Source: Calothrix sp. PCC 7507
GTDB lineage: Bacteria > Cyanobacteriota > Cyanobacteriia > Cyanobacteriales > Nostocaceae
Direction: 5' to 3'
NCBI RefSeq assembly: GCF_000316575.1
Contig: NC_019682.1
Location: forward strand, 2,044,001-2,108,000
Length of the DNA stretch: 64,000 nucleotides
Under the pieces are notes generated by a model. That model did no database searches and was not told the DNA's origin. It saw nothing but the letters and a program-made list of their open reading frames with translations. How positions within the stretch are numbered: the first letter of the stretch is position 1; each line of letters begins with the position of its first letter. Shown one piece after another: positions 52,590 to 62,405 of the stretch. The position numbers and the translations under genes are program-made.

Positions 52590-53627
52590 CTAGTGCAATT
52601 GCACAACCTTAGGCTGGTCATGCAAATGGATTGTGTCTACAAAACGAGCAGTGTTTGACTGGGTAGAAATAACCAAGCTATGGGTTCTAGCGCCGCCTTT
52701 GAAGAAGCGTACACCTTGCATCAAATTACCGCTGGTAATACCACAACCAGCAAACAGAACATCTTTACCAGAGGCCAATTCGTGAGCATCATAAACCTTA
52801 TCAGGGTCAGTGATACCCATAGAACTCAGACGATCTAGGTTAGCTTGCTTGCTTTCCCCAATCAAACCTGTTTTCACTACTGCTGGATCGTAGATCAGTT
52901 GACCTTGGAAGTGTCCGCCCAAAGCACGCATTGCGGCTGCGGAGATCACGCCTTCAGGCGCAGCACCGATACCCATGAGCGCATGGATGTTAGTACCAGC
53001 AAAACCACAGGAGATGGCTGCACCCACGTCACCATCAGAAATCAGTTGCACTCTGGCACCAGCATCGCGGATTTCCTTGATCAAATCATTGTGGCGATCG
53101 CGCTTCATGACAACTATCACAAGTTCATCAATACCACGGTCTAGAGCCTCGGAGAGAATCTTGAGGTTTTCTGTAGCTGACTTGTTGATGTCTACCTTAC
53201 CCTTAGCGGCTGGAGGTGCAGCTAATTTCTTCATGTAGAAGTCAGGTGCAGCGAATAATCCGCCTTTCTCGGAAATTGCCAAGACAGCCATTGAACCAGG
53301 TTGACCGTATGCGACTAAGTTTGTACCTTCACAAGGGTCAACGGCAATGTCAATTTCGACTAATTCATCAGGGTTACAGAAGCTTTTAGCATCTGGTTGG
53401 GTACAGATACCGACTTCTTCCCCGATGTATAGCATGGGGGCGTCATCACGTTCTCCTTCCCCAATTACAATGCGACCTCGCATGTAAATCTTATTCATCC
53501 GCTCCCGCATAGCTTCCACCGCTACTTGGTCTGCAGTGTTCTTTTCGCCTTTACCCATCCACTTAGCGGATGCGATCGCGGCTTGCTCTACTACTTCAAT
53601 AATCTCTAACCCAAGTGTATTTTCCAC
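52590..53627 (-). CDS. glpX: Class II fructose-1,6-/sedoheptulose-1,7-bisphosphatase
   Basis: A 345-residue enzyme that hydrolyses FBP and SBP in the Calvin cycle; the cyanobacterial class II form is dual function. Motifs: [37 protein letters not shown] (metal-binding Asp/Glu) and [21 protein letters not shown]-terminal [19 protein letters not shown]. Length is normal and no defects are seen. It starts at ATG 53627, which opens directly into the conserved [20 protein letters not shown]. Confidence 0.97.
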   Translation of the reverse strand: MENTLGLEIIEVVEQAAIASAKWMGKGEKNTADQVAVEAMRERMNKIYMRGRIVIGEGERDDAPMLYIGEEVGICTQPDAKSFCNPDELVEIDIAVDPCEGTNLVAYGQPGSMAVLAISEKGGLFAAPDFYMKKLAAPPAAKGKVDINKSATENLKILSEALDRGIDELVIVVMKRDRHNDLIKEIRDAGARVQLISDGDVGAAISCGFAGTNIHALMGIGAAPEGVISAAAMRALGGHFQGQLIYDPAVVKTGLIGESKQANLDRLSSMGITDPDKVYDAHELASGKDVLFAGCGITSGNLMQGVRFFKGGARTHSLVISTQSNTARFVDTIHLHDQPKVVQLH

Positions 53628-53872
53628 AGAGTCGCCCTCTCAACTGCTTGACTTGCCGTAGTTTCATGTAGCTATTTCAGTCTTTAAGTCTACCAAAGGG
53701 CGGATACCTATAGAAAAAGACTTGTTTAGCGTCTGTGTTAAGTTTTGCTGCTAACCATTCTAAGCGTGTGCTATTTTTGACATCATATTGCAGTGTTATT
53801 GTATCTAATAAATATTGTTACAGAGTCAGCGTCAACGTTTATATTAAGTTTGAATGACAGAAAAAGACAGTC

Positions 53873-54418
53873 ATGAAGCTATTGGAATCGATCCAGACAT
53901 TTATAGAAAGGCACACTCTTAGCTTTCTATTTTTTCTATTAGGTACATTGCTAATCTTTTTGGCAGTAACTACTAGCTTTGACTTACCAGGTCTTAAGGG
54001 AATTGTTCCCTATGCAGATTATCGACTAGCTTCGCTGGTATTAGGTGTTATTTTTGTTTTATTGGCAACTTTGCTTTATTATTTACCTCCACAAGCAACT
54101 AAAGCCATTCCAGATGTATTCAGAATGACTTTGTTTGAGCGCAGAGACAAACTTCTTTCAATAACTCAAAAGGAAATTCTGAATTTTATTGAGGAAAAAA
54201 CTACTAACAATATTCGAGGACTACAACAAGATGCATTAGAGCAGAAATTTAGTCGTAGAAATCCGTCAGAAACCTTCTATAGATTAGAACAACTTTACTT
54301 ACTAGGATTCTTAGAAAAAACTGAAGTCACAAATACACCAGAAGGTATACCAAGATATATATACCGGCTATCTTCTGATTATCAGCAACTGATAGGTAGG
54401 CGGAGTAAAGCAAAATGA
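53873..54418 (+). CDS. Two-span membrane protein with winged-helix-like tail
   Basis: A 181-residue protein with two transmembrane helices (about residues 17-37, LSFLFFLLGTLLIFLAVTTS; and 50-72, LASLVLGVIFVLLATLLYYL). The cytoplasmic part (about 90-180) has helix-rich sequence, LLSITQKEILNFIEEKTTNN then DALEQKFSRRNPSETFYRLE and QLYLLGFLEKTEV, which resembles a MarR/winged-helix arrangement. This could be a membrane-bound sensor or a scaffold; I do not recognise a family. grxC follows 42 bases later. Confidence 0.65.
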   Translation: MKLLESIQTFIERHTLSFLFFLLGTLLIFLAVTTSFDLPGLKGIVPYADYRLASLVLGVIFVLLATLLYYLPPQATKAIPDVFRMTLFERRDKLLSITQKEILNFIEEKTTNNIRGLQQDALEQKFSRRNPSETFYRLEQLYLLGFLEKTEVTNTPEGIPRYIYRLSSDYQQLIGRRSKAK

Positions 54419-54460
54419 TTTAGGCTAAAGATAATTCATAAAAATCTCTAAAATCAAAAT

Positions 54461-54769
54461 ATGCTAGACTTCCTCAATCCTGTTTTAAATCGCCATCCAG
54501 AACGAGTGAAAGCCAACGTTGAAATCTACACTTGGCAAACCTGCCCTTTCTGTATCCGCGCCAAGCTGCTGTTGTGGTGGAAAGGTGTAAAATTCACCGA
54601 ATATAAAATTGATGGTGATGAAGCCGCCAGAGCTAAAATGGCAGAACGTGCCGATGGACGTCGCTCAGTACCACAAATTTTTATCAATAACCAGCATGTC
54701 GGTGGCTGCGATGACCTTTATAAGTTAGATACCCAAGGTCAACTTGACCCTCTGTTAGCGGCAGCATAA
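54461..54769 (+). CDS. grxC: Glutaredoxin 3
   Basis: A 102-residue dithiol glutaredoxin. The active site is WQTCPFCIRAK (Cys28, Cys31), with the GSH-binding TVP-like loop as RSVPQIFINNQHVGGCDDLY. It reduces protein and glutathione mixed disulphides. The N-terminal 18 residues precede the first strand. It lies 42 bases after a membrane protein gene and could share its transcript. Confidence 0.95.
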   Translation: MLDFLNPVLNRHPERVKANVEIYTWQTCPFCIRAKLLLWWKGVKFTEYKIDGDEAARAKMAERADGRRSVPQIFINNQHVGGCDDLYKLDTQGQLDPLLAAA

Positions 54770-54846
54770 AAGTTATCAGTTACTTGTACTGAGCGGAGTC
54801 GAAGTATCAGTTAATAATCTTTTTCATGCTGATAACTGTTTACTGT

Positions 54847-55881
54847 TCACTGTTCACTGATTAGTGCTACTTTAATTACTTTACGCGCTTTCATATCAGA
54901 AAATACCTGTGCTAAATCTTTTAATGGGCGCTGTTCGCTAATTAATAATTCAAAAGCAATTCTGCGACTAGCAATCAGTTCCAGAGCGGCGCGGACGTAT
55001 TCTGGTGTGTTGTGAAATACGCCCTTCAAAGTCAGTTCGCTGTAGTGTAGTTGTTCTGTATTGACTGTAATCGTGGTATCCCGTGGACAGCCACCAAATA
55101 AGTTTACAGTTGCACCGGGACGGGCACAAGCGATCGCACTTTCCCATACACTAGGTACACCAGTCGCTTCAATTACCACATCCGCACCCCATCCTTGGGT
55201 GAGTTCTTTCACCACACTAGGCATATCAGAAATTTGATGATAATTAAAAGTCTGGGCTGCACCGAGTTTTTTACCAATTTCTAGCCTGTGGTCATTCCCT
55301 CCCCACAACCATACTTCAGCTTGTCCAGCATCTGCCAAAGTTGCCACAAACATCAGCCCAATTGCCCCATCTCCCAACACAACCACCCTGTCTCTAGCTT
55401 TAATATGGGAACGCCCTATCCCATGCAACACACAAGCTAAAGGTTCCGTCATCGCTGCCAATTCATATGGCAACTCGTCAGGAATCCGCAACATATTATG
55501 CTGCACAATCGGTGCGGGAATTTTCAGGTATTCCGCAAATGTGCCATTATTCCAAGTTAAATTAGGACATAAGGAATATTCTTGGCGTTGACAAAAAAAG
55601 CATTCCATGCATGGAGCAGAATTATTAGCGACAATGCGATCGCCTATTTGCCAATTCCTGACACCCTTACCCAAAGCCACAATCTTACCTGCAGCCTCAT
55701 GACCAAACAGCGTTGGTGGTTTCAGCATCTTGGCATGGCCGCCACGACGCCATACCTTCAAATCTGTACCACAAGTAGTAGCTGCTCCCACTTGGATCAC
55801 CACCTCACCATCCGCCGGAGTAGGATCAGCAACCTCCTCTAGGCGTAAATCTTCTTGACCATAAAGCAACGCCGCTAGCAC
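54847..55881 (-). CDS. Zinc-dependent medium-chain alcohol/polyol dehydrogenase
   Basis: A 344-residue MDR-family enzyme. Catalytic zinc ligands: Cys in AATTCGTDLKVWRRGGH, and GHEAAGKIVALG; the structural zinc lobe has four Cys in APCMECFFCQRQEYSLC. The coenzyme site is RVVVLGDGAIGLMFVATLAD. It is most like sorbitol/threonine dehydrogenases, oxidising a secondary alcohol with NAD. Substrate cannot be told. It is followed by a methyltransferase on the other strand. Confidence 0.92.
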   Translation of the reverse strand: MLAALLYGQEDLRLEEVADPTPADGEVVIQVGAATTCGTDLKVWRRGGHAKMLKPPTLFGHEAAGKIVALGKGVRNWQIGDRIVANNSAPCMECFFCQRQEYSLCPNLTWNNGTFAEYLKIPAPIVQHNMLRIPDELPYELAAMTEPLACVLHGIGRSHIKARDRVVVLGDGAIGLMFVATLADAGQAEVWLWGGNDHRLEIGKKLGAAQTFNYHQISDMPSVVKELTQGWGADVVIEATGVPSVWESAIACARPGATVNLFGGCPRDTTITVNTEQLHYSELTLKGVFHNTPEYVRAALELIASRRIAFELLISEQRPLKDLAQVFSDMKARKVIKVALISEQ

Positions 55882-56078
55882 AGTTTTTGACCTAATTTAA
55901 ATAGCTGAAGTTGATTCTATCAGACCGAAACCTTGTTACTATCAACTAAGCTAACATGCGTTTAACTGAATATTACTCCTAACCAAGTATTCAGAAGCCA
56001 GGAGCCATAATACACAAGCCCCCTCCCTCCTGACTTCTGACTCCAACCTCCTGAATCCAACCTGCAATTTCACTATTT

Positions 56079-56849
56079 ATGACTAATATTTCTTTATCTC
56101 ATACTTGGAACACTACCCTTTATGAAGATAAACACGCCTTCGTCTGGCAGTATGGCGAAGAATTGCTGAAATTACTCAACCCTCAGCCAGGAGAATCGAT
56201 TTTGGATCTCGGTTGTGGCACTGGACAACTCACAGAAAAAATTGCCCAAACAGCATCTGAAGTGATAGGAATTGATAGCGCGCCGGCGATGATTGAGAAG
56301 GCCAAACAAAACTATCCCCATCTGCATTTTGATGTTGGTGACGCTACAAACTTTCAAGTTGAACAGCCATTAGATGCGGTATTTTCCAACGCTGTATTAC
56401 ATTGGGTGAAAGCAGCAGATAGAGCGATCGCTTCCATACATCAAGCACTCAAACCCGGAGGGCGTTTTGTCGCTGAATTTGGCGGGAAGGGGAACGTTCA
56501 GGCGATCGCTCAAGCTTTATCTCACGCTGTGGAGGCGATCGGCGCTCCCCAAGCACTGAATCCTTGGTATTTCCCCAGCATTGCTGAATATGCTACCCTC
56601 CTAGAACAGCAAGGTTTTGATGTTATCTATGCAGTCTTATTAGCGCGTCCAACTCCTCTAGCTGATGGCGAAGCAGGCTTGCTAAACTGGATTCAGATGT
56701 TCGCTAGCGCTTTTTTAATAGAACTTTCTGTCGAGCAACAAATACAAGTCATTCGCAACGTCGAAGAGTATCTCAAACCAACGCTGTATCATCAGGGAAC
56801 TTGGACAGCAGACTACCGCAGAATTCGTATCCTTGCCATAAAAATTTAG
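56079..56849 (+). CDS. Class I SAM-dependent methyltransferase
   Basis: A 256-residue methyltransferase similar in layout to Tam/UbiE-like small-molecule methylases. Motif I is ESILDLGCGTGQLTEKIAQT, then EVIGIDSAPAMIEKAKQNYP, DVGDATNFQV and LDAVFSNAVLHWVKAADRAI; motif post-I LKPGGRFVAEFGGKGN. It resembles trans-aconitate methyltransferase by the VLHWV motif. Substrate unknown. It is divergent from the dehydrogenase. Confidence 0.9.
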   Translation: MTNISLSHTWNTTLYEDKHAFVWQYGEELLKLLNPQPGESILDLGCGTGQLTEKIAQTASEVIGIDSAPAMIEKAKQNYPHLHFDVGDATNFQVEQPLDAVFSNAVLHWVKAADRAIASIHQALKPGGRFVAEFGGKGNVQAIAQALSHAVEAIGAPQALNPWYFPSIAEYATLLEQQGFDVIYAVLLARPTPLADGEAGLLNWIQMFASAFLIELSVEQQIQVIRNVEEYLKPTLYHQGTWTADYRRIRILAIKI

Positions 56850-57097
56850 ATTTTATTGAAACATAGTAATCTTTAAATAAGTCAAGGTTAAAAGCGACAC
56901 ACCAGTTTGCTTGAAGGGTAAAACTTCCCCAAACAAATAACAACTTGCCCTGAGCGGAGTCAAAAGGATGACAAATGACAAGCAACGTGAGTAAGTAAGT
57001 CTAAAACTCTCTTCCCTCCTGTCTCCTGTCTCCTGTCTTCTGTCTCCGCCCTCCTGCCTAATCCCAATGATAATTATTTACGCCAACCTACTTAAAT

Positions 57098-57640
57098 ATG
57101 CCTAAAAACAAAGTGCCTTGTCGCCAGAAATCATTATCACTAATACTAACCATCAGCCTGACCACAATTTCGCTTTTACCAATCCCATCTTCACTAGCAG
57201 AAACGAACTCAGTCCCGTCACCTTCTGATGCACCTTTAGAACTTGAATTATTAAACAAGCCAAAAAGCTCCGTAATTACAGCCAACACCATTGACCCAAG
57301 AAAATTAACAAGTCCTAGTTTATGGTTAATCAAAGCCAACTTAGAGGAAAATAAGCTGTTAAATAACTGGATAGCATATCCATCTGCGAAAGCAGAACCT
57401 GCACGTCGTGTAGACCTCATAGTCAATCAGCAAGTTTGGAGTTTATTCGATTATCTAGAGCGCTACGACTTCGTGAATCGCTTTGGTACTGCTGTGCGGA
57501 ATGAGGGTTATAACCTGCGAGTATTTAATAGTCAGGAAGAACTTTTAGCCACATACACATGTAACTTTAAAGTTGAAAAAGCTTTATGCGGTATACAAAT
57601 GAATACTCAAAATAAGTTAGGATGGCGGCGTTCTCTTTAG
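57098..57640 (+). CDS. Exported protein of unknown function
   Basis: A 180-residue protein with a signal peptide (KSLSLILTISLTTISLLPIP, SSLAE). The mature region of about 145 residues has DPRKLTSPSLWLIKANLEEN, WIAYPSAKAEPARRVDLIVN and QQVWSLFDYLERYDFVNRFG, and near the end TYTCNFKVEKALCGIQ with a likely disulphide. Family not recognised; the pattern looks conserved and coding. Confidence 0.75.
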   Translation: MPKNKVPCRQKSLSLILTISLTTISLLPIPSSLAETNSVPSPSDAPLELELLNKPKSSVITANTIDPRKLTSPSLWLIKANLEENKLLNNWIAYPSAKAEPARRVDLIVNQQVWSLFDYLERYDFVNRFGTAVRNEGYNLRVFNSQEELLATYTCNFKVEKALCGIQMNTQNKLGWRRSL

Positions 57641-57691
57641 AAATTAGCAAGAAAAATTGATCGCACGGTTTCTGCATTCCTCAATTACCAA

Positions 57692-58843
57692 TTAAGCCTT
57701 GATTTTGGCAAACAAAGACTCATATTGTTTGCTAGCTGTTGAGTTTAAGGGAAGTAAAAACTCACTTTTATCAAAAACCTCACGATTACTCAATAACAAA
57801 TTCCGTAATTTTTCCTGAATTTCTGATGCGACAATATTTGTAGAAATTGGGGAATTACTTTTGGTCAGCAAAGAAATTTGTTTAGCAATGTTTGGTTGCC
57901 AACAAAAATCAATCCATTGATCAGATAAAGTGTCTTTACTAACACTAGCTGGACGCACCCACAAGTCAACCCAAACTGCTGTTCCTGATTGAGGAATAAT
58001 TGCCGCTAGCTGTGGATAGCGTGCGAGAACAGGCATCACATCATCAGACCAAGCCACTGCTAACCAAGTATCTTCAGTGATTAGGGGTTCTAGGTAAGTA
58101 GTGGAAGCGTAGAACTTAACTTGTTGGTTTAATCTCCTGAGTTCTTTTTCCAAGTCTGGTACTTGGTCGAGATTCTCTGTATTGTAGGATTTTCCTAGCT
58201 TCTTCAGAGTCAAGCCTATCACTTCCCGTGGTTGGTTGAGTAAAGAAATGCGCGATCGCACTTCCTCACGCCACAAGTCACCCCAATCACTCGGTGTCCA
58301 ACCCAATTCTTTGAACTTGTCACGGTTATACACAATCACCGTACTACCCCAACGGTAAGGAGCCGCCCAAACTTTCCCTTGAGCATCCAGAATACCTTGG
58401 TCATTGCGTGTGACTAATTTGTGCCATCTTTCATCTAAAGCAGACCACTGTTTTACCTGTTTTACTTCCAGTGGTTGAATTAGTTTCTGCTCAATAGCCG
58501 CTTTTAGCCAATAATCGCCTAATGTCACCAAATTGGCCGCTGGAGAGTTTTGGGATTGCCCAAAAGGTATAAAACGCCTCCATCCTTGTTCATCATTAGC
58601 TTTTGGCTTCTGCTGCCAACTCTGCAACTGCTTAAATAAATCCTGTATCTGCTCTACTGGTGCAAACTTTAACTGTGCTTGTTGCTGCAAACTTTTGTGA
58701 AATTGATTAACTACCTGACCAGGAATAGAACCTTTTAATAACTGTACATTCAGCTGCGTCTGGTTTTTACCGCCGCACCCCACGAGTAATTGCGAAAGCG
58801 CCAGCGTACCTGTACCTAACAAAAAAGACCTTCTATCCATCAA
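57692..58843 (-). CDS. Extracellular solute-binding lipoprotein (family 1/PotD-like)
   Basis: A 383-residue periplasmic binding protein. The start is MMDRRSFLLGTGTLALSQ, a twin-arginine-like DRRSF motif followed by lipobox LLVGCGG. The body (ITEDTWLAVAWSDDVMPVLA, AVWVDLWVRPASVSKDTLSD, QWIDFCWQPNIAKQIS) resembles PotD/spermidine-putrescine or iron binding proteins. No permease or ATPase is adjacent. The ligand is unknown. polA follows on the same strand with an 88-base gap. Confidence 0.88.
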   Translation of the reverse strand: MMDRRSFLLGTGTLALSQLLVGCGGKNQTQLNVQLLKGSIPGQVVNQFHKSLQQQAQLKFAPVEQIQDLFKQLQSWQQKPKANDEQGWRRFIPFGQSQNSPAANLVTLGDYWLKAAIEQKLIQPLEVKQVKQWSALDERWHKLVTRNDQGILDAQGKVWAAPYRWGSTVIVYNRDKFKELGWTPSDWGDLWREEVRSRISLLNQPREVIGLTLKKLGKSYNTENLDQVPDLEKELRRLNQQVKFYASTTYLEPLITEDTWLAVAWSDDVMPVLARYPQLAAIIPQSGTAVWVDLWVRPASVSKDTLSDQWIDFCWQPNIAKQISLLTKSNSPISTNIVASEIQEKLRNLLLSNREVFDKSEFLLPLNSTASKQYESLFAKIKA

Positions 58844-58931
58844 TTTTGGATTTGAGATTTGGATATACCTATCTTAAACACAACACATCCCCAGATTTTC
58901 TTCCCCATACCCAATGCCCATTGCCCATACC

Positions 58932-61900
58932 TTACTTTGTCTCCATCCAGTTCTCACCAGCGCGTACATCTACTACTAACGGCACACTTAATTGCACAGC
59001 ATTTTCCATAATCGATTTAATTTGTGGTTGTAATTCTTCCCACTCTTGGGGAGGAACTTCAAACACTAATTCATCGTGAACTTGCAACAACAGACGTGCT
59101 TGATATTTCTTCAAAACCTCATGCAATCTTGCCATAGCGATTTTGATAATATCAGCACTAGAACCTTGAATTGGTGCATTAGCAGCAGAGCGTAATAAAC
59201 CCGCATCATACGGACCCAAATTTTTTAACTTGCTTAAATCAATCTCATCTGGGTTGCTACCTTTAAGAGAGCGTAAACTGTTACTAGTAAACTCAAAATA
59301 GCGCCGACGACCGAGAATAGTTTCTACATAACCAAGGGCGATCGCTTGCTTTTTTACACCTTCCAAATATGCAAAAACTTTAGGATAGCGTTCGTTAAAT
59401 CGCTTAATAAACTCGTTAGCAACAACTTTATCTATCCCCGTTGAGCGCGAAAATTTCAGCGAACCCATACCATAAATCACACCAAAATTAATAGTTTTTG
59501 CTGCCCTTCTCTCATCTGATGTGATATCTTCTTTTTCAAAAATTAACCTTGCTGTTACAGTGTGAACATCTTCATTTTGCTGATACGCTTGCAATAATAT
59601 CGGCTCTTGACTCAAATGAGCCAAAATCCGCAACTCGATTTGTGAGTAATCAGCAGCCACCATTAACCAGCCTGGTTCCGGTAAAAATGCTTTACGAATT
59701 TGACGACTAAAAGCAGTACCAATAGGAATATTTTGCAAATTTGGATTAGAAGAAGACAAACGTCCAGTATCTGTAACAGTCTGATTAAAATCTGTGTGCA
59801 ATCGCTGCGTGTCTGAACGTACTAGCTTGGGTAGAGATTTCACATAGGTAGAATAAAGTTTGTGCAAGGTACGATACTCTAGGAGGGCATCAATAAATGG
59901 GTGTTCTCCTTGCAGATTTTCTAGTATGTCAGCAGAGGTAGAGTAATAACCCTTACTAGATGTTTTACGCGACTTTTTGCTATTTAGCCGAAGTATATCA
60001 AATAGTAATTCACTTAATTGTTCAGGTGAGTTTAAATTGACAATATCACGTGGCAAAGCATCAGTAATTTTCTGTTTAATATCAAGTAAATCTATTTTTG
60101 GCAATTCTTTGAGTGTTTTATGGAAATAAGCTTTTAAGATGGGACTTGGTAGAGTATCGTATTTTTTTTGCTTAATAGATACTAAATCAGGTTGGTTTTG
60201 CTCCCATATAGTTACAAAATAGCCTTTTAACTCAGAAGCAGGTATAGAACTATAGGCTATTTGCTCAATTCGTGCTAAATCAGTTTCTAACTGAACAGAA
60301 AACTTTTGCAGATAAGGTAAATCAATACGGACACCTGTATATTCCATTTCCGCTAAAACTTCCTCTAGCGGCTGTTCCACTTGCAGAAATAACTTATATA
60401 AACTGGGAATTTCTTCTAGTTCTTCACGTAATTTTACTACTAAACCAAATGTAGAATAGACATCCATTCCGCAGTAATCTGCTACCGCAGGAATATCAAT
60501 ATCAGCGATAGTTTTACCTTTAGGAACTAAATCTAAATAACTTTTCGCCGTTAAACCTAAATATCGCTGAGACAAATCACTCAAGTTATGTTTAGAATCT
60601 GGATTTAAAATATAACTGGCTAACATGGTATCAAACACTAAACCCGCCAAGTTAATTCCTTGACACCGTAGCACTAAGCGGTCAAATTTAGCATTTTGCA
60701 AAGCTTTAGGATAATCAGCACTTTCTAAAATTGGACGTAGTAATTTTAGCGCCACATCTTGATTCAGATTCTCCCCAATTTTGTGTCCAAGGGGAATATA
60801 AGCCATCTCATCTAGTTTCGTTCCCCAACAGCAACCAATCCCCACTAAAGAGGCGTTTCGTGGCTCTAAATCTGTGGTTTCAGTATCCCAAGCAACAGGT
60901 ATTTCTGGATTAGTGAATTTTTGCAATAGGCTCACCAACTCGGTAAGTTTCGCTTCAGTATTAATGATGCGTGGTTGAATTGGTGAAGCAGCTTGTTTTT
61001 GTGCAGCTTGTGTCTCAGCAAAACTGAAAAATGCCACACTTTCGTCTGCAAATTCTTCTCCATCAGCTATTTCTGCTTTTGGCGCTGCTGCAACTTTGCC
61101 ACCAAACCGCTGCTGGAGTTCGTCGATTTTGTCTAAGAAACGGTTAAATTCTAATTTTTCTAAAATTGGTGCCAGGATATTTTTATCAAACCCTGTTAAT
61201 TTACAAGCTGCTAAATCAACTTCCAGCGGCACATCTAAAACTATACTTGCTAAGTAACGAGATTTCTCTGCATCTTCTTTACCATCTACAAGTTTCTTCT
61301 GAGTTGCTCCTTTGATTTCAGGTAATGCAGCATAAATTTGGTCTAAGGAACCGTAGGCTTTCAATAACTGCACTGCTGTCTTTTCACCAATTCCTCTCAC
61401 CCCAGGAATATTATCTGATTTGTCACCACACAGGGCTTTAAAATCGACAACTTGCGAAGGTAAAATCCCCATTTTTTCTTGGACTTGTTCTGGGCCAAAT
61501 TCAGTGATGCTATTTGTAGAGCGCTTCCAAGCATCTGGACTAAAATTAAGAACGGTGATTTCTTTATCGAGGTCGATGAGTTGAAATAAATCGCGATCGC
61601 CTGTTAAAATCTTCACTTTATACCCAGCCGCAGTCGCTCTTTGTGCTAGGGTTCCCAATACATCATCCGCTTCATAACCAGGAGCCGTGAAAATTGGCAA
61701 ATTAAAGCCTGTGAGTAGCTCTTGGAGATTTTTCAAGTCGGGAACAAAATCTTCTGGTGTCCCCGGACGATCAGCTTTATAAGTATCATCAGCTTCATGA
61801 CGGAAAGTTGGTAAGCCTAAATCAAAGGCTACAGTTATTGCTTCTGGCTGTTGTGTAGCCATTACCTCTAGCAGGGACTTGAGAAAGCCAAAACATACAC

Positions 61901-62042
61901 TGGTAGGAATACCAGTCTTTGTCCGCAATCCGCCGTCTCGTCCTTTGGCGAAAGCGAAGTATGAACGAAAGGCTAGCGAGTGTCCATCGATAAGGATGAA
62001 CGTAGGGCGTGTTGTGGTTGCAGAATCGGAAGTTTGGGACAT
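58932..62042 (-). CDS. polA: DNA polymerase I
   Basis: A 1036-residue PolA with all three domains. 5'-3' exonuclease (about residues 12-300: FILIDGHSLAFRSYFAFAKG, APGYEADDVLGTLAQRA, DFKALCGDKSDNIPGVRGIG). 3'-5' exonuclease (about 370-580) with intact DxE in VAWDTETTDLEPRNASLVGI and VADYCGMDVYSTF. Polymerase (about 680-1036): motif A MVAADYSQIELRILAHLSQE, motif B RRAAKTINFGVIYGMGSLKF, motif C LLQVHDELVFEV. It does Okazaki primer removal and repair synthesis. It is longer than E. coli Pol I because of linker insertions near residues 600-740. Confidence 0.99.
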   Translation of the reverse strand: MSQTSDSATTTRPTFILIDGHSLAFRSYFAFAKGRDGGLRTKTGIPTSVCFGFLKSLLEVMATQQPEAITVAFDLGLPTFRHEADDTYKADRPGTPEDFVPDLKNLQELLTGFNLPIFTAPGYEADDVLGTLAQRATAAGYKVKILTGDRDLFQLIDLDKEITVLNFSPDAWKRSTNSITEFGPEQVQEKMGILPSQVVDFKALCGDKSDNIPGVRGIGEKTAVQLLKAYGSLDQIYAALPEIKGATQKKLVDGKEDAEKSRYLASIVLDVPLEVDLAACKLTGFDKNILAPILEKLEFNRFLDKIDELQQRFGGKVAAAPKAEIADGEEFADESVAFFSFAETQAAQKQAASPIQPRIINTEAKLTELVSLLQKFTNPEIPVAWDTETTDLEPRNASLVGIGCCWGTKLDEMAYIPLGHKIGENLNQDVALKLLRPILESADYPKALQNAKFDRLVLRCQGINLAGLVFDTMLASYILNPDSKHNLSDLSQRYLGLTAKSYLDLVPKGKTIADIDIPAVADYCGMDVYSTFGLVVKLREELEEIPSLYKLFLQVEQPLEEVLAEMEYTGVRIDLPYLQKFSVQLETDLARIEQIAYSSIPASELKGYFVTIWEQNQPDLVSIKQKKYDTLPSPILKAYFHKTLKELPKIDLLDIKQKITDALPRDIVNLNSPEQLSELLFDILRLNSKKSRKTSSKGYYSTSADILENLQGEHPFIDALLEYRTLHKLYSTYVKSLPKLVRSDTQRLHTDFNQTVTDTGRLSSSNPNLQNIPIGTAFSRQIRKAFLPEPGWLMVAADYSQIELRILAHLSQEPILLQAYQQNEDVHTVTARLIFEKEDITSDERRAAKTINFGVIYGMGSLKFSRSTGIDKVVANEFIKRFNERYPKVFAYLEGVKKQAIALGYVETILGRRRYFEFTSNSLRSLKGSNPDEIDLSKLKNLGPYDAGLLRSAANAPIQGSSADIIKIAMARLHEVLKKYQARLLLQVHDELVFEVPPQEWEELQPQIKSIMENAVQLSVPLVVDVRAGENWMETK

Positions 62043-62194
62043 AGGCTTATTTTAGCTAGTTGCTGCCATCGCCGACACAGCCAATGTTAGCTTCAGATGG
62101 TAGTTTAGCTCAAATTGCAGCAGCCTCACATCGCACCCATAGATTAGATGAGAAGCCTGAAATGTAGACTTGCATCAGTTTAGCTATAGCGCTT

Positions 62195-62267
62195 CCCATT
62201 CAAATGAAGTACCAAAATATATCACGCTGTGTAGGGGCATGGCACTGCCATGCCCTTACCGATGTAC
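62195..62267. repeat. Dispersed palindromic repeat, copy B
   Basis: CCCATTCAAATGAAGTAC, then ATCACGCTGTGTAGGGGCA, TGGCACTGCCATGCCC and GATGTAC. It is homologous to copy A at 45501-45573 along its whole length. It lies in the gap after the PEP-CTERM gene. Confidence 0.75.
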
Positions 62268-62318
62268 TTGCTATTAAGTTACTACTAGCGCTAAAAATCA
62301 CATAAATCATTCGTGATC

Positions 62319-62354
62319 AAAAAAATACCCTACTTCTTTTGAGAAGTAGGGTAT
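62319..62354 (-). terminator. Rho-independent terminator of the PEP-CTERM gene
   Basis: On the minus strand ATACCCTACTTCT pairs perfectly over 13 bp with AGAAGTAGGGTAT around CAAA, followed by a T-run of six or seven. It lies 50 bases beyond the stop. Confidence 0.9.
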
Positions 62355-62405
62355 CTGTTGCTTTGAATTTTCACAAATCAAATTAGGCTAGCTATAGAAT
62401 CTGCT

